A stretch of 64,000 nucleotides of DNA from Balanoglossus misakiensis (GCA_040954595.2 CM082581.2:14136001-14200000); one strand, 5' to 3'. Shown: positions 25,514-41,065, counted from the stretch's first letter. The notes: generated by a model from the sequence alone, not told the origin. Program-made: numbers and translations.

Positions 25514-28500
25514 AAATATATTCAGGGCGTCTTCTAACCCTTCCGGTTGGAACATTTTAGCAAACTGATGCTCCGCTGATTAAATAAATGGAAATCAGCC
25601 GACAAATTGGAACATACGGGCTTCAGATTATAAGGCGTCATTCGTAAATACACCCGAAGGACGACTGAATATTTGTGTAGTTTACAAGATAATATGCGGA
25701 CATTTTAGAACCGAACACAACTGCTCAGATCTAGATGATAAATTAGATTTTTATCGATGAATTCCAGCTGGCTTATCATTTCGGAGTAAGGTCACTGTGA
25801 ACTTCAAGTAGCCCCAAGGCGTTTAACTGTTTTGCAAGAAAACCATCCGACATTAATTGGCTGACACGGGAGTCGTAATGTGCATAGCCGTATTACACAT
25901 CGGACGCTTTGATTTGAACGTGGTTTGGTTTTGTAGGAGTGATTGTGGCGGAGTGATACACCCATGGGACGCCCCGCCACCGAAAACATGCTGTACTGGA
26001 TAAAAAACAGATAATAACAAGTACATGTACAGGCTTTTAGAGTTTCTCTCAGGTGACGAATAATGCTGTGGTTGCGGTTGCGCCCTTGTCAGTACTATCG
26101 ACTAATCCTGTTTGCACACAACTCGATCCCAAATTGTAAGTCGATCCAATGAAGAGTTCCCGTGCAAAATATGTTCAGGATTTTTTTATGCAGGCTGCAT
26201 TCATAGTTAGTCACCCGTCTCATGAAGAGATGCACTCCACGTGAAGGTACATATTAAACTCTACTTGTGGGTCCATTATTCATTTATTATAGTAAATCTG
26301 TCAGTTATTATGTAATTGTTCGTTTATAGTACGCTGCGTGGCGTGAAGCATCTGTAATACAACTCGTCGGAAATTCAGGTTCGGGAATGGTTATTTGACG
26401 TGTCCTGTAACCTGACAGTGAACTTAAAATTGGCTCCAAGGTGAATTGATCAGTGTGATATCTTATAGATAATCGTTGTCAATCAAGAACAGTTCACGAG
26501 AACACCAACAGCGAGTCAATGCACTCATCCTGAGAACTATCCGTCTTACTGACGACCATGCCTTTCAATATCATTGCTGGCAAACATCCTCGAAATTACT
26601 TCAAATTGCAGAATAATTATCTAAAGAAAGTTTAAAAATAGAACACGTGACTGTGTGTACATGCAAGGCACAACTATTAAGACGTCCCGGAGTTTATTGA
26701 AATACCTCACACAGGCTTTCTGCTTACAATGTGAGAATAGCTCAGTCAGTTTAGATATTTTAATCTTTTAGTTGTAAATTATTTGATTGTCAAACTTATC
26801 AGGAAGATTAAATAATCTACCAACGTCTCTGAATTAAGCATTTTACAGCGGTATTGCCGACATTAGTTTAATCATAGAAAGTACACGTAGGTCTCGGTTG
26901 AATGGACGCCACGACAACCAAATTTCATGTACAGAAGGTTATGAGAACTTATGTTATAATCTTTGCATTCTGTAGCTCATGAGCATTGATAATGCTTTTT
27001 TACAATTTTATGAATATTAAATAAATAAGATAAGTCCAACTTATGCTTAACGCGATTGATGCATGTTTGTGCATGAAATTATCAGTACTGTAGTGATTCA
27101 AAGGCATTATTTGTGACTCTGTCAGTATTGGACGTCGATCCATATAGCATCAGGCCGACATAGATCCCTGGCCTGGTAATTTTAAACCCTGGCGCGAAAT
27201 TACCGTGTCTAATGTTTTCGCTGTGTAAAGGTGTTTGGCAGTGTACTTTTGAGGCGGATATTTGCATTATAGCTCTCAGTGTGAGATACTCCATCAGCCA
27301 GTGACGTGACCTCAGAATATGCTGACAGGTGCGCATCGATCTACACAGACAGCCTTCAATCGTCGTTAGCATGTGTTGTGAGAAACGCACGGCAAAATGA
27401 CCGATTACTCCCCTGACTTATTTGTCGATCGCGTCGATATCTGACCGGCAGATGGTCTATCACGCCGATTTCCCGTCGTTCCCAGAATCGCTAAATTGAA
27501 ATACGGGGCATTTGCGCTGGATTGATTTAACTGTTACGAATCAGGCAAGGCGAACTACTGACGCTATATATACTCGCCGCGACTGTATTACCCAACACAG
27601 TGAGTTAATATTGATTGTGTTCTCGGTTTTAGAGGACGTTTTATCTCCACAGCGAATTTGAGTTCACTGAATGAATACTAACATATGTACTAAACCTCAC
27701 GTTTAAGTTGTTTTTCTCATGTATCCGGATCCCTAGAGGGTAAAAAATATCAGACATCTTCAGTCTCGGAGGCTAAATTCTTATGAGTGTTTGCACGAAT
27801 GTCGAATACAATAGTTTAGTGCAAACAACGGCGCCAGTATGTCAAAGTTTTGTGTAAAAACGCTCTCGGAAACTGCACTCCAATCACATTTTTCTGAATA
27901 AACATATCCAATAATCAGTGATCCCTCCAGACTTACTGACACAAATATTTCAGATTTGTATTTTCTAGCAAAACAATTTGCATGATGGAGACGCGCATGC
28001 GTTGATCCTTTCTGTTACGACAGTTGCATCGTTTTCTTTAACATGTCCAAGTCATTGACAGATATTCACAATACTTACACACATGTAAAGAACATAAAAA
28101 TCTATAATTCAACAACATCGACATTGATCATGATATTATTCATAACATACGGCTAAAATTGCCCCAAATCGATTAGCTATTCCATCGATCTCCTCGCTTT
28201 GATTGAAAGGCAGCTATATCCATACTGAGCATAATATATTAATAATTTTCTGTCATGTGAACAATGAATTTCTTATTAAGCAATATACTTATTGATTTGG
28301 TTATGCGGCGTGCTTTAAGTTGCTTTCCGTGAACGCGCGCGTGTACTCAACATTGTTCTGTAGAGGTATTCGTGTCTCTTGATGCGCGACGTGTGCTGAA
28401 AATGATTCCTGACCGCACTGCATCATTGTCATTATCAGCACGTGACCTGGAAATGAAAATAACTTGACAGGCCGTGTAGTATGCAACCAACTTGGCAAGA

Positions 28501-29411
28501 CGCTCGCGATGTTCTATACCAACTGGTACATCGTCCAGGTCATTGTCCTAAAATGACATGCTTATGTTTTCCCCTCTGGATTTCACGCAGTGTGCAACAC
28601 TTTGCAACAACAACTTGGCACGGGACATGTTCATGAGTATTATTGACATCAAGTTACATGCAGGTTAGCAAACAAATTAAAACGCGACTACCGGACTAAT
28701 TAAATTCCGCTCACGTCCGAGTGCTAATGAAACTGTGTGATATGAGTAAATATTGGCCAATCGTGAACCCATGAAATCGGGGTTTATTGAGTTGGTCAAG
28801 CCATCGATATTTTGTCTAATGAGGTACAGGTCATCCGCTTGCACTCAGTGTATGAATTATGCGGTACTCTTGGCTCCGCTAAATGCCACAAAAATTGCCT
28901 GCTTGTAAATTTGTGCCATTTCTGTTGACAAAGAGGTGTATTTATGGCGTACAACCTGACAGAACCCCAGCCTGATTCAGTCTCTAACCGACGTTTGGCA
29001 ATGCTGCCAGAGCCTCTCACAGTTAACATGGCATTTGTTAGTGCGCATGCTTCATCAGTCACTGCTGTGGAGTTCAGCAGCTGTAATTTTTTTTTACTTT
29101 TCTGACTTGTTTATTTGTTTGAGTGGTGGCGAGTACCTTTGGTCACTCTGGTTGAAAACGCATTTTTGAATCACTCGGTTTTTACCAAAGTTCGTGACTG
29201 GAAATTTTAAAGATGAATGGTTTTTACACATCGATGTGTGTGCGCTTAACTTTAACATATGGCAAATTTTACATGGTACTGGTATAGTGGAGGTAATGAT
29301 ACGCAAACATTCAAATATTCCTTCCGTTGTGGTTGTGGCATTTGAGAACAAATGCCATCACATTCGAAACTTATTTCGCTTATTTCCAGTTTTGATATTA
29401 AATCATCTCTG

Positions 29412-29451
29412 TTGATCGTTATTAATAAATTTTGATCGTTATTTATAAATC
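29412..29451. repeat. Two tandem 20-bp AT-rich units
   Basis: TTGATCGTTATTAATAAATT is followed directly by a copy with two or three changes. Confidence 0.75.
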
Positions 29452-32400
29452 TTTACTGCACCAAAGGCCCAGTGGCAATGAAATAGCAATGAAGGTCTTC
29501 CTACTTAAAATAAGGCAGATAAATAAAGATCAGACTCACTGAAAAGAAATAAATTGGAATAGGCACAGAGCATGCGCAAAACGTCCAAACAATGGCGAAC
29601 CTGAGGTGATTTGGCTTATTGGTGAAAGCTGTCATCTGCATACTTTAATTAGACTTATCGGTGAGGATTTTCACAAAACGCCGAAGTCAGGTGATACTGA
29701 CGGGCTTTGTCGTCGAAGGCGCGAACGGCAATAAAGAAATTTCACCCGATAGCCTTCTCAAGTTTCTGAAGTAAGAAGAGATCGATGTGACTAGGGTGAT
29801 AGCCCTTTGTTGAGACACCCTGAATTAGGCGGAGAATTTCAAGTTGACCGAATATGTCGAAATTGAGTGGACTACACAATCAGTTGTAAAGATACCATTT
29901 TCTGAAAAGTTATCAGTTCATACTAAGCATATGGTGTATGGGAAATGGATCAAACAATCATTTTGATGCGAAAACCAAGTCACGGGCAGTCGCAAACGCA
30001 TTTCAACAATTTGGAAAACTCCTGTCCTCATCAGGTTTAAAACTGCCTACTTTATATTTCTGAATTCAAACTAGAACTTTTGGCTCGATTAGAGGCCATG
30101 TCTTAAGGGGTCGTGGATAATGATAAGGGAAGATCCTTTGTACAGTGCTGGAAAGCAAAAACTCGAATCTCGGAGTGGGATCTGCTTGCGACTTCAAGAT
30201 TTGTCGCGTTTGCGTGCATATTAAACTTCCTCGCTTGAAGAATTAGACCGGACTGGCTTTGTGACCAAGGGTCAATGAAATTCAAGAAAACCATTCTTCC
30301 CAACGAAATTGAATGCGTTACTATTGACGACCAAATTATATCGGTGTGTGTTTCGAGGCTATCATTGTAGGTAATAGACCACTATTTAATAAATGATTAT
30401 TAATCAAAAAGCCGAAACCGCAAGCTAAATGATAAAATATTCTTTTGGCTTTGTGTAGGTGTATTTTTTTATTCCAAGGATTGGAAACAACAATATGTCT
30501 TTAGAATTGTGCCATATGGGAATGAGCATCTCATCAAATTAACAAAATTAATTTATGAACAGTGTCGTAAAGGATAAAAATAACGAAACTGTCCATAAGC
30601 AGTGGTTCAATATATGTAAACTATAAATATAACCATTGTGAATGAATGGTATGGACTAATTAAAAATTAACTACCCTTTGGTTGTCAACATTTCATTGCA
30701 CCCATCGGAATTTAATTCTTATCACTACTTTAAATGTATACTGGCGACTAATTTACCTAAAGTGTCATTATTGAACTATCCCGGACTCTCTATTGTACAG
30801 CACAGGGATCGGCCTATCCTACCCATTTCGTATCGAAAGATTGGATTTCAACGGCATCGTGACATGGGGTATTATGACGACAGGAGGATCTTTAATTTGG
30901 ATGTTCGCCTTGGCGTTAACTCGCTCCTGGGGCAGTTTGGCAACACCTTTCTAAATACAAGTGGTGAATTTTATCTGTTCTTCAGCATAAACATTACGCA
31001 TCTTTGTTGTCTGTACGTGATGGGGCAACTCCTCTGTAACATGATCAAAGCAATCAATATACTTTCACAAAATCTTCTACAGATATGACACTCTCGGGAA
31101 TTACTTTCGATCTGTTTTCTCGAGGTTGAAGGATGCTGCGTTAACCATTCGCGGCCTCGATCCCGGGAGATGTGGTTGTGAAATGGTCCGTAAGTCTTCT
31201 CAGATTCACCCTGGTAATCGCAAAGTGCACAATGCAGTCTCTCTTTGGTTGAACGAGGACATTACAACTGTCTATAGTGACTCTCACCATAGAGAGGTGT
31301 GAAAAGTGAGTATGTATACCATTATGCGTAACCGCTAACACCAGAATGTCTTGGAGTCTGAGTCTCCAATGATTTCTTCTGAAACTCAAAGTGAGATCAT
31401 CGTCTGCAGTGGTGATGAGATGTGCTGGCTAGACATGTCATCACTGGATAACACGGAGTTATTGGCGTTAGGCGCTAGTTGCAATCATTGGCCGGATATT
31501 ACGTTTGAGTCAAAAAGTAGGTCGGACGCAAGAAATGTTGTGTAAGCATCCTCGGCGATTGTTAGGAAGAACTTGTTCTCAGAAAAGCCGCGCCCTTTCA
31601 AATTGTCCACAAATTGATGTAATGACGCAAAAGGTTTTTGTTGTAAATGCACGATAACTCCTTGCCTGGTCGTTGCACCATATTGACCCCTACTTATGTG
31701 ATTTAGTTCGTATTAATCCCACATTTTCCTCAAGAATAACTACTGCGTTTCATTTTACATTTATTGTTATTATAGCGCTATTCACAATCACTAGATGGAA
31801 AGAAAATTACAGGAATATAAAACAAACTACAGGGCATAGACTATTTTTGTGGCCGAATGCTATGTGTGGCGTCCAGTTAACGCGTTTCAAATATTTGCAG
31901 ATTCCTTAATTAACGGTCGTTAATTACACATATCAAGTGTTTTACAAATATTTAGATGCCATTCACTGGGTCGTGTTTTAGAGATAACGTGACATTACTT
32001 TGTTAAGCCAAATGGCATCGGCCTTCTAAAGAAAAGTTACGTCATTCATCAGTTGTGTCAATGCAAACACTTCTCTTGTAAAACTGCCTTTATAAAAAAT
32101 CCGATTTGACATGGCCACCTTGGAGGCTGACTCCACGTGACAGTCTCGCACACACACTTCTAGCACGCGATAAGCTTTTAAGATTCAAACCACATGATAT
32201 TGTTGAATACAATTACTATCACTATTACATCATGACTTGGAGTAATATTTTGCTTGCGTGTACGACGGTTGCTTTGAACAGTGCAGAAATTATTCCCTGA
32301 CACCTACATGTATAAAATCTGCGCTGTTCAACAATTTTAATTTACAAATATGTTTTATCTCTCCTTTCTACAGTCATACAATTTATCTGTTTCGTGAAAG

Positions 32401-35400
32401 ACACATATAACAAATATATACCGTTTCAATAGCTGGTAGCTTTTGGTAACTGGATCTTGTGAACATACAACTTGATAACATTATCCCAATGTTCAGTGGC
32501 CGTGGGGTCAAACACCTTCTTTGATGTTTATACGCAAGGTTGGACTTGCATAAAAAGGAAATCAAAGGTTATTATTAAACGATCAGCATAGAATAATTTA
32601 AATACTTGAATTGTAGGATGTTGGCATTGCTAAAATTTTCCGTCGCGTTGCATTAAACCCATTACAGGTTGACATATGTATTGAACCACCAAAGTAGCCA
32701 CGTCCAAACACATACATGTTCACGGGCATACACACACAAGTTATACATGGCGGAGCCGATTCTTTTTATGGTGCATTTCACTTTGAATACTTCAGACACC
32801 GATCGAATTTTAACTAGACAATTTAATTGGCTCCCTGCTTGAACGCTCAAGTTGCAAACTTTCCATGCGAGTTCTACCCATCGTCTGCCAATCATTAAAT
32901 TCAACGACGCTTCGTTTCTGTGTCGCGTCCGACTGCGCGGCCCATCGTCGACGACATTGATCGCTGCCCAATTTAAATGCCTGGAGACGCTCTAATCAAA
33001 GACAGCCACCGAAAAAACGCGCCAGACAAGATTTACACGAGATACCGCGCGTGTTGCATGGAGCAAAATATTTTGTGTAAAGTCCCCAGGCATTTCAAAT
33101 GAACATATAGTGGATTTGATAAAGAACGCCAAGACTGCAATCGTCATATCTTTGGATAATCAGAAGGCGCTAGTAAATAAGGAACTGGAACATATTTATC
33201 TACTTATGAATCATTCAACGGCATCGAATCTGATACCTTCCCTCCACAATAGAACAAAACAAAAGCGGACCAGAAGATCCAACAGTAAAATTGGCAGCAA
33301 ATATATTAAGATTAGAAAAACTCCAGCAAATCTGTTATTTGGACAGAGCACAGGGGAAAAAATAATTACATCTTAGATTTCAATTCGCACTTGCACCGTT
33401 GAACAGAAACAGCGCGTATATTCAGGGACTTGTAAAATTCCATTTCGTGATTTCATTAATCCTCCTAAATCTTGCCGTTAAAATCAAGATTATTATTGAC
33501 AGAACAAGATTGTTATTTTGGAGAAATATGAGTTTGTACAGCGCTCTGCGTGTGCGTACAAGTCATGTCCACCAGGCAGCACGGAAACGCTTATCGATAT
33601 CGTGGTTGAGTTATTAATTAAGACTATTAATAGCAGCGTTTATAATTGTGATCATATTCAGTATTTGAATTCTTTTGTAGTGTGAATCTTCAAAGAAACA
33701 GTTCAATCATCATATTGCTCTTGACTTTTTCTCAGGATCCCATTTATCAACGGGTCAGAGGGTGTCCCAGAAAAACACATTATGTAGGGGCGAAATTTCA
33801 AAAATGCTCGGAATGAAAAGGAGGTCACAACGTCGCATTCATGGACCTATATTCGTCGCGTTTTTGACAGAAGTGGCTGACTGGAAGACACTATTTTATC
33901 TGTCGAACGTCAGCATTATTGCTCTTCAAACTTGACAGTTTCTCGTTTGCACCCAGAAAAAAAAGAATGATCGCCGGAACTCTGCAAAATTGTTTCACAC
34001 ACTCTTCTCCTCGTGCCACTGCAGATATACAAATATCCCAACGCTCGCGAAACATGGAAGCCATATGCAGTGGAACTCGATGCGCCTGATGTGTAGCTTG
34101 TCTCGTCAACCAAAGCAATTTATCAGAACAAATCGCCTCGAATGTTCAGCATTTGAAGACGGGTTCATATCAGCACAACCAGCTCGGTGTCTGTAGAGAA
34201 TTACTCAGTTAAAGCAGCCGATTTTATCATATTTTTTCAATTCCGAGGGGGACGCAGGATTTTTCTCAACGCGTTGTCTCCCAGACAGCAGAGATTCTCT
34301 CTTGTATTAAAATATCTATCTCTCATTCAACAGCAAGCTCTTATCGCTTCTTCTACGCCTGAATACATGCCATCCCTCGTCCACTACTTAAATATATATT
34401 CGCCATTATTATCAATGCAGTGAATTACAATGTCCTTTGGAAGGACGTATACGTTTCGTCAGATCACTTTTTAATCTTCCGACAACTCATAACGCACCCA
34501 AAAGAAGTCATAATAATTCTGATGAAAATAAAGCCGAGCCACAGCACATGCTTTGCATTATTCCATTCCTGATTATGTAAATACCACGGCGTGATGAAAT
34601 AATACTGATGTTATGTTCCTTAATTTATAAATGGACGATCGCGAGATGTATTCAAAGCAGAATAAATAACAACGTTGTCGTGTGGGAGGGGAGGGGGTAG
34701 AAGGTTAACGTGATAGATCTTAATTTGACCCAGGAATTGGGCTGATACCTTGGGGAGAAGTATGAAAAATTCCCGTTGAATTACGACATATTTCCGTTCA
34801 TTAGCAGGGGGAAAATAATTTTTATCCAGACAAGAATTGATCAATCATAACAGTGTAATGCAGGTCGGCGATACCTTTCACTGAGAATTAACTACATGTA
34901 ATGTTTTACAACGACACTGTGTACATTGCTGTGTTAAAGAGCAAGCCATTGGAACTGTTATTGCGGGAAAACTTGGACTGTTGAAATGTGGACAAAATAG
35001 ATTATGCACCAGATTGACCAAACATTTATGTCTTTTATCCAGCCGACACCACAAAAGAATGTACGTGTCAGTTTTCACATAGATCTTAGATGCTGCAACA
35101 TGGGATTGCTAGCACCTGAAAACTTGACAGTAATAGAAAGTGGGTAAATCTAAATCTGCTAGATCGATAAATTCAATTCAGCCCAGATTTACAACAGCAG
35201 CCAGCAATGGCACTATTTTTAGAAACTGTATGTTGTTTTAGAAGGAAAAATTATAAGCGACCAAATAATACGAAACAGAATGAAATTAATAAATTAGCGT
35301 AGCAGATGAAATAATTCTTTAAAATTTTCCCACATTTCAACGAAATCCAATCATCTGAAAATAGTGCCAATCGTATTATAGGCACATTTCAGTCGCTTGC

Positions 35401-36614
35401 AAGTACCAACAGAAACCCTTCATCTTTCTGCTGTGACCTGACATTATACAGAACGTCTCATTCCACATAAATATAAAAATTATGTTTAAAATCCGCTGAA
35501 TTGCTCTAGTTATTCGAGCTTTTCTCGCTGCCTCTAGGACAATATTTCAGTGGTATGATGTTTAACGTGTAAAAATCATCTGTGTCATCTCCGCATCGTG
35601 CCAGTACACCAGCGAACGAGAATTTCCGGCGGTCATTCGTACATGGTAGCGTCACTGAGTCAGTAGTCAACTTGCGAAACACAATTGCATGAATGCACGT
35701 ACAGAAGATGTCAGTACGAGTATTTGCCTTCCAAAATATCGACGTGTGACGACAACGTAACCATACTCGACTTCTACAGGGCTCTGCAGTTCAGTTATAA
35801 ACAAGCAGCGCCTTCGATTGAATTACAGGCCTGTCAAATGCAAGATGTGACAAATCACTCAAATGTAATCACACAAAATCTATTTTTAGCAAATGTTTGG
35901 CAAAATACGTACTTGCCAGGACTACCAAAGCTGTAGAAAAGTCTACCCAATGTTATAAACCCACGCTATGCTCCAGTCCAGATGAGAAGTGTTTCCATTG
36001 CCCTTTAGTCAATCACAAACCTAGACACATGCAAACCATCCATCATTTCATTTTACAGCCAGGTCAGACAATAGCAATTACAGTTATTTATTTTAATTTC
36101 ATGGTCCTCGGCAGTCATTTGACAAATGTTTTATCCTCGGGGCAAAATAACAAGTCGATAGAGGATGATGTAATGATAAGTGCTATTATGCAGCGGAACG
36201 CGATTTCCGCCACATTAATTTATGTGCGCCTAAATATAACTACGTTTACTACGAACTCGTGAACGCTTTAGCTTGACAGAAACATTGTGATCATTCAAAC
36301 TGCGAACAGATTGGTCCAATGTTTATTAGCCTTATGAATATGCACAAGTACGCAGACTGGTAACATGCGGCATGTATTGTGGACTAGAAATTCTTGATAT
36401 TGCTTCTGATAAGTGAACATAGCTCAGCCTCAGTTCTCCCACATTGTCAGGTACGTCTTTCCATTTCCCTCTCTGTAAAGTGATCACTGATGTGTTTAAC
36501 GCGATCATGTTCTCTTCAGCGACACTTGAACTTGTGCATATGAGGGGCCATTTGTACACGGAGCAAGCCTTATGTTTCTGCCTGCCTATCCCAATTAATT
36601 CCTACCCTCACTCC

Positions 36615-36654
36615 CTCTGTCTGTCTGTCTGCCTGCCTGCCTATCTATCTGTCT
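36615..36654. repeat. (CTGT)n-(CTGC)n-(CTAT)n compound microsatellite
   Basis: Consecutive pyrimidine-rich tetranucleotide units change by single bases from CTGT to CTGC to CTAT. Confidence 0.85.
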
Positions 36655-38065
36655 TGTCTCCATATCCTCTCTCCCCAAAACCTTATGACAATCCACCTCT
36701 TTATAGAGAACCTACGCATATTAGTCTTGACGGCCGTGGCCGGTTCATTCGCGAACATTAATCCTGGTAGTCAGGAAAGCAGGGGCGTTGACGCTCAAAC
36801 CACCGTGTCTATCATCACCTCGGGCGAAATCACTGCACATACAGTGGCAATCAATCGGGGAACTACACTTCCTGTAATATCAGGGGTCTCAATCGCGGAT
36901 TTAACACGTCCCAGACAAATAAAAAAAAAAACGGGGATGCTTGAGTAACGCTTCTACTTCACATAAATACCCCTCGAAGAATGGGATCACTCTAAACAAT
37001 TATCGCCGCCGATTTTAGAACACTTGTTACTAAACATAGAAAGCCCTGCCACCGGAGTGAACTTTGCTTTTTGTGAACTCGGTCTTGGGGTCATGCTGAC
37101 AGGGGCCTGCAGATGTCCATTCGAATTCCTAAGGTCAACAATGTTAAGACAAGTCTCTTTGAAAGACGAGAGCTCTTGGGGCGTGTCGTACACGATGAAG
37201 TAGAACTTTGTCAACGATCTTGAAGATTGATTTTAATTAATCGCAGACCCCGTCACAAAAATGCCTGACCGCCGAAACGCACATGTAAGGAAAGGGAAAG
37301 TGATAAGCTAGTATGGAGAAAAGACCCATCTTAAGCAATTATCACACTGTTGGCATATCGCTCGATTAGACCAAGACCGTTGGTCTAAACGTGTTTTACT
37401 AAGGAATATGATAGGCGCTGATAGGCAACCAGATGCTAAACAAACAAGTACAAACCCTATGTTGAGTATAGATTTACTAATATGTATACCGAGCCTTCAC
37501 TAACATGACCTGGTAGCAGGCAATGGAAAGATAAACGACATCACGAAGTAATTCTGCTCAGGTCTTTTTAGCATGCAATGTAAAAAAAATATGAATATGA
37601 GTCAGACTAGTTGAGCTTGTGTGGCTTTGTTCAGTTTATGCATTCGCCGCCCATCCACAAGCAATTGCTTCGAAAGGTTCAAGTTAGATTGCTACGTAAT
37701 CAAAAAATGTCAAATAATATTTCAATTGTTTTTCAAGTGTGTGCGTAATATTGCTCCACCCTGCTCTCTGGTGAGCGAGACAGTATGGTTGAGTGGTGCC
37801 AGATTAGCCCATATAGGCTTTATATCTTCCTTGGCTGGTGGGTTGTGATATGTGGAAACGTACATGGTTGCAATTGTCCGTGACCCAGTTACCCAAATCT
37901 TGAATGTCAATGAAATGTCATAGTCAACAGGGGTATATACTGTCATATTTTCGATGAAAGTTTAACTTGCTCCCGCATTTTGCACATTAACATATATTTA
38001 CCAGGGACAGTTTTCTTTTGCCAAGCTACTTCACTGCGATCTCCAGTGAACGCCACTCGACGTAC

Positions 38066-38085
38066 ATATATATATATATATATAT
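38066..38085. repeat. (AT)10 microsatellite
   Basis: Ten uninterrupted AT dinucleotides. Confidence 0.9.
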
Positions 38086-39925
38086 TCAGTTAATTTCGGT
38101 CGCGATTGCTCGTAAAAAAAGTGCAATTTGTAGAGCTGTTGAATGGAATCTGAATGTGTGTGCAACCGCTGTTCATTGTGTGGCTGTTCATTATGGACGG
38201 GGTGCTCTGCCCAATTTGAAGTCTTATCTAAACCAGTGTAATGGGCGTCAAATAAATAACAGGATAAGAACATTCGTGCATTAATCAAGAAGAACATGAA
38301 ATACCATTTATCTTTTAACAATTCAATTTACCGTGCCTTTACATGATTAGATTCTTTTTTTCTGACCTGCTAGTAGTACAAGACCGTTGTTAATTATTTC
38401 AAAGAGACGGCTGGCATTGTCTTAACATCACTCTTATAATACGTGGGGTTTACGTGTTCAGAACTTTCAAGTCCCCTTTTTTCAAAAACCAACCAACTTA
38501 TTCTTGCGCACAACTTTTTTTGCATATTTCGTTTTTAGGTTTGATGTCCAGCTTGTCTATAATTAACAGCTGCAAAGAATTTATGAAACATACAAAACGT
38601 CCAACCAAAAAGAGTATCGAGGTACGATAACCATTAATTGCCAATGGAATTAAATTCTGTGTTTATAAAATGACAGAGTTGCTGTATTATCGACGACAAG
38701 ACAATTCCCCTGGCTGCTGGGGAAATGCTCACATTGAACAATCTATCACAAAAAGTAATGGGCAAATGTAAGAAAAGCGTTCTACGCATGAAGTACGCAA
38801 AATACAGGAGCAAAACCATCCACGACCTTTGTGCTGACTCAGAGACATATTTAAGACAGTAAGCCGTCACCATTTGGTGGCCAACACTCATATGTGTGTA
38901 CTAATACCAGTGAATGTTAATTGGAAGTGAAAACATTTACAGTGTGTGTGAGTGGCTCGCAGATATTGCAACACGACCGATAAATCTTACACATCTATGC
39001 TGTGGTATTTTGGGGCCCTACGTGATCTCTCGCTTAAGTAATCTAACACATTTGCTCGAGGTGACAGCAAGAGATCTTGTGTGTGTGCTTTTTCTAGACT
39101 GCATCGTACAATTACAAGTGGCCCTTGTTATCAGCAATGTTGACTTGATCGACTGTGCTATCACTCTGAAATCTCTCCCTTTCACATTTTCTTCCCTCGA
39201 ACATCGCACTTCTTTCACTGTGATTAGCCTCAGGTAGCGATTAAACAGTTCCACGCCAATAATTGTAACGCCATCGCTTGCTCGTTTTCACAACACCTCT
39301 GTTTGTTTGTACAGGTTGAAAATGAATTTATTGCCAATTTGATCGATTTCGACGTTTTGACACGTTTTTCGATGTAGCGTGAATTCTAACGAATACCTGT
39401 GTGGTGACAGGAGACTTTAACTGTTCATAAAGCACTGTGATGCAACCACACGTTTTCGGATATTGTTACTGTGTAAATTCCGTTCTGTTCAGTCGTCCAT
39501 GTTTTCTCTCCTATATGCGTTTTACTCCCTGATTACAAAGCGTGAACAATGTATCCATGTCACGATGAAATGCCATCGGGAAGCTTGGTCTTCGGCTAAT
39601 AAGCGCCTGTGTGTAACAAATGATGGTGGGTTAGAAACACCATCTGATCAAGGAATTTATCGGGACATACTTCATCAGGATTTATATTCATGAGACCTCC
39701 AGTAGTCTCTGTTGGTTTGCGTCTGTTACTCTTAGGAATCACATTAAAGCAAATGTGGCATTCAAGATATGGTAATGTTTTATTTGATGCTTACTCTTGT
39801 GGCGTGGATTTCCATCGAGGTAAAGCCTGGGATAGCCCAGTTGTCATCAATCACGTGACTCCACAAACAGTCGATCCTCATTATCTAAGTCTTAAATCTA
39901 AACATACTCCACAGTTTAGTTTGTT

Positions 39926-39966
39926 TCTCACTCACCTACCCACTCACTCACTCACTCACTCACTCT
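39926..39966. repeat. (CTCA)n microsatellite
   Basis: A CTCA run with one interruption (CCTACC) accounts for the low-complexity stretch in the overlapping chance ORF. Confidence 0.85.
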
Positions 39967-41065
39967 CCCAGTTGCTCATTCTCTCAATCATCACCGCAAT
40001 AACCGCACAACACATGCAAACCCCTATTCCCACGCGAACAAAAATCCAACGCTCAAACATCAATGGATACAACCCCTTCGCCTTTAAGACACCCCTGTGC
40101 ACTTTTGACAGCACGTGGTGGTTGTTGGGGTCCCAGTCAACACGTGAGTACAGTGGCCTACATTTTCAGTCAGTAAACGACACACCTTTCCGTCTACATC
40201 TGTATCCATCCGCGATAACCGTCTGGACAGGATCGGATAATGATGAATTAACCAATTTTCTCTTCTTTGGCGTCTTGTGTTTTCTCAAGCAGAGCACCGT
40301 TTATTATTCCACTTAATAAAACAGGGAACCTATCCGTATTCATTTGTCAGAAAACAGAAAGTTTCTGGAGTTTATTTGGTTCAAGTACGCACAAGGAGCT
40401 TCTGTATAATGTATTGCTCACGTTGCACATAGTGCCATAATTCTTCTTTTCCAAACATGTTATGGTGACAAAAATGTAGGGCGGTGCAAGACTGGGTCGC
40501 TTTATTTTCGTAACCGTTTCCCATGTCGACTTAAAGCGCCAGTGTCATATCTGATGTGAATGAAATCACTGGAATGTTTTGTTGAGGAAAAATAACATAT
40601 GTGTTCAATTTTGAAATGTAAGGTGACATTCTCTTTTGGTCAGACGAGCTGAGCTCGATGGCAAGTTTCTTGAACAGGAATTTAATTTGGTTGCTAATAT
40701 CTTGCATTGGTTAATTTACTTTGCCTTATAGCAAAGTCCTTTTGAGCACTCACAACCGTCTTTGGAAAACGAAATTCCAATATATATATACATCGGAGAT
40801 TTGATGTGGGTAAACCAATTTATAGAATAGATCGCATGACTTCTGAAACTGTAGTCTGCTGACTTGAGGCCGTTCAGTTTGAGATTATTGGACGCGTACC
40901 GATTCATTATCGAACGGATTATTTGTGTACTTTTGCGTGGATCCCAGTTTTCGTTTCTTAATTTAAACACGCTGAGTCTGATATGGCTCTTGGATAAAAA
41001 CTAGCATCCCATCGTATTACTTTCAAACAGCAGCATAACTCGGTATTCGTGCAAGTGATCACTCT

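Larger units (their letters stand above)
19566..41065. other. Noncoding DNA upstream of the receptor, no gene recognised
   Basis: The longest open frames (208 codons near 39.7-40.3 kb, 173 near 20.6-21.1 kb and 153 near 19.6-20.1 kb) resemble no known family; the first is partly encoded by an ACTC microsatellite. Perfect CRE octamers lie at 21,692-21,699 and 21,840-21,847. Hairpins occur at 22,812-22,835 (9-bp arms), 23,907-23,934 (11-bp arms) and 31,907-31,926 (TAATTAAC/GTTAATTA). The region may contain noncoding exons or enhancers of the receptor, but none can be shown. Confidence 0.55.

Noticed and set aside
352-27572. TATA-like boxes at 352-357 and 27,565-27,572 as core promoters
   Set aside because: No coding exon or consistent start context downstream; such words are expected in AT-rich DNA.
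31907-31926. HNF1-type site in TAATTAAC-ggtc-GTTAATTA
   Set aside because: The half-sites are in the wrong relative order for the HNF1 consensus; it is only a small AT-rich dyad.
39690-40316. 208-codon ORF
   Set aside because: Part of it is a CTCA microsatellite and the rest shows no domain; length is within chance for 41 kb in six frames.
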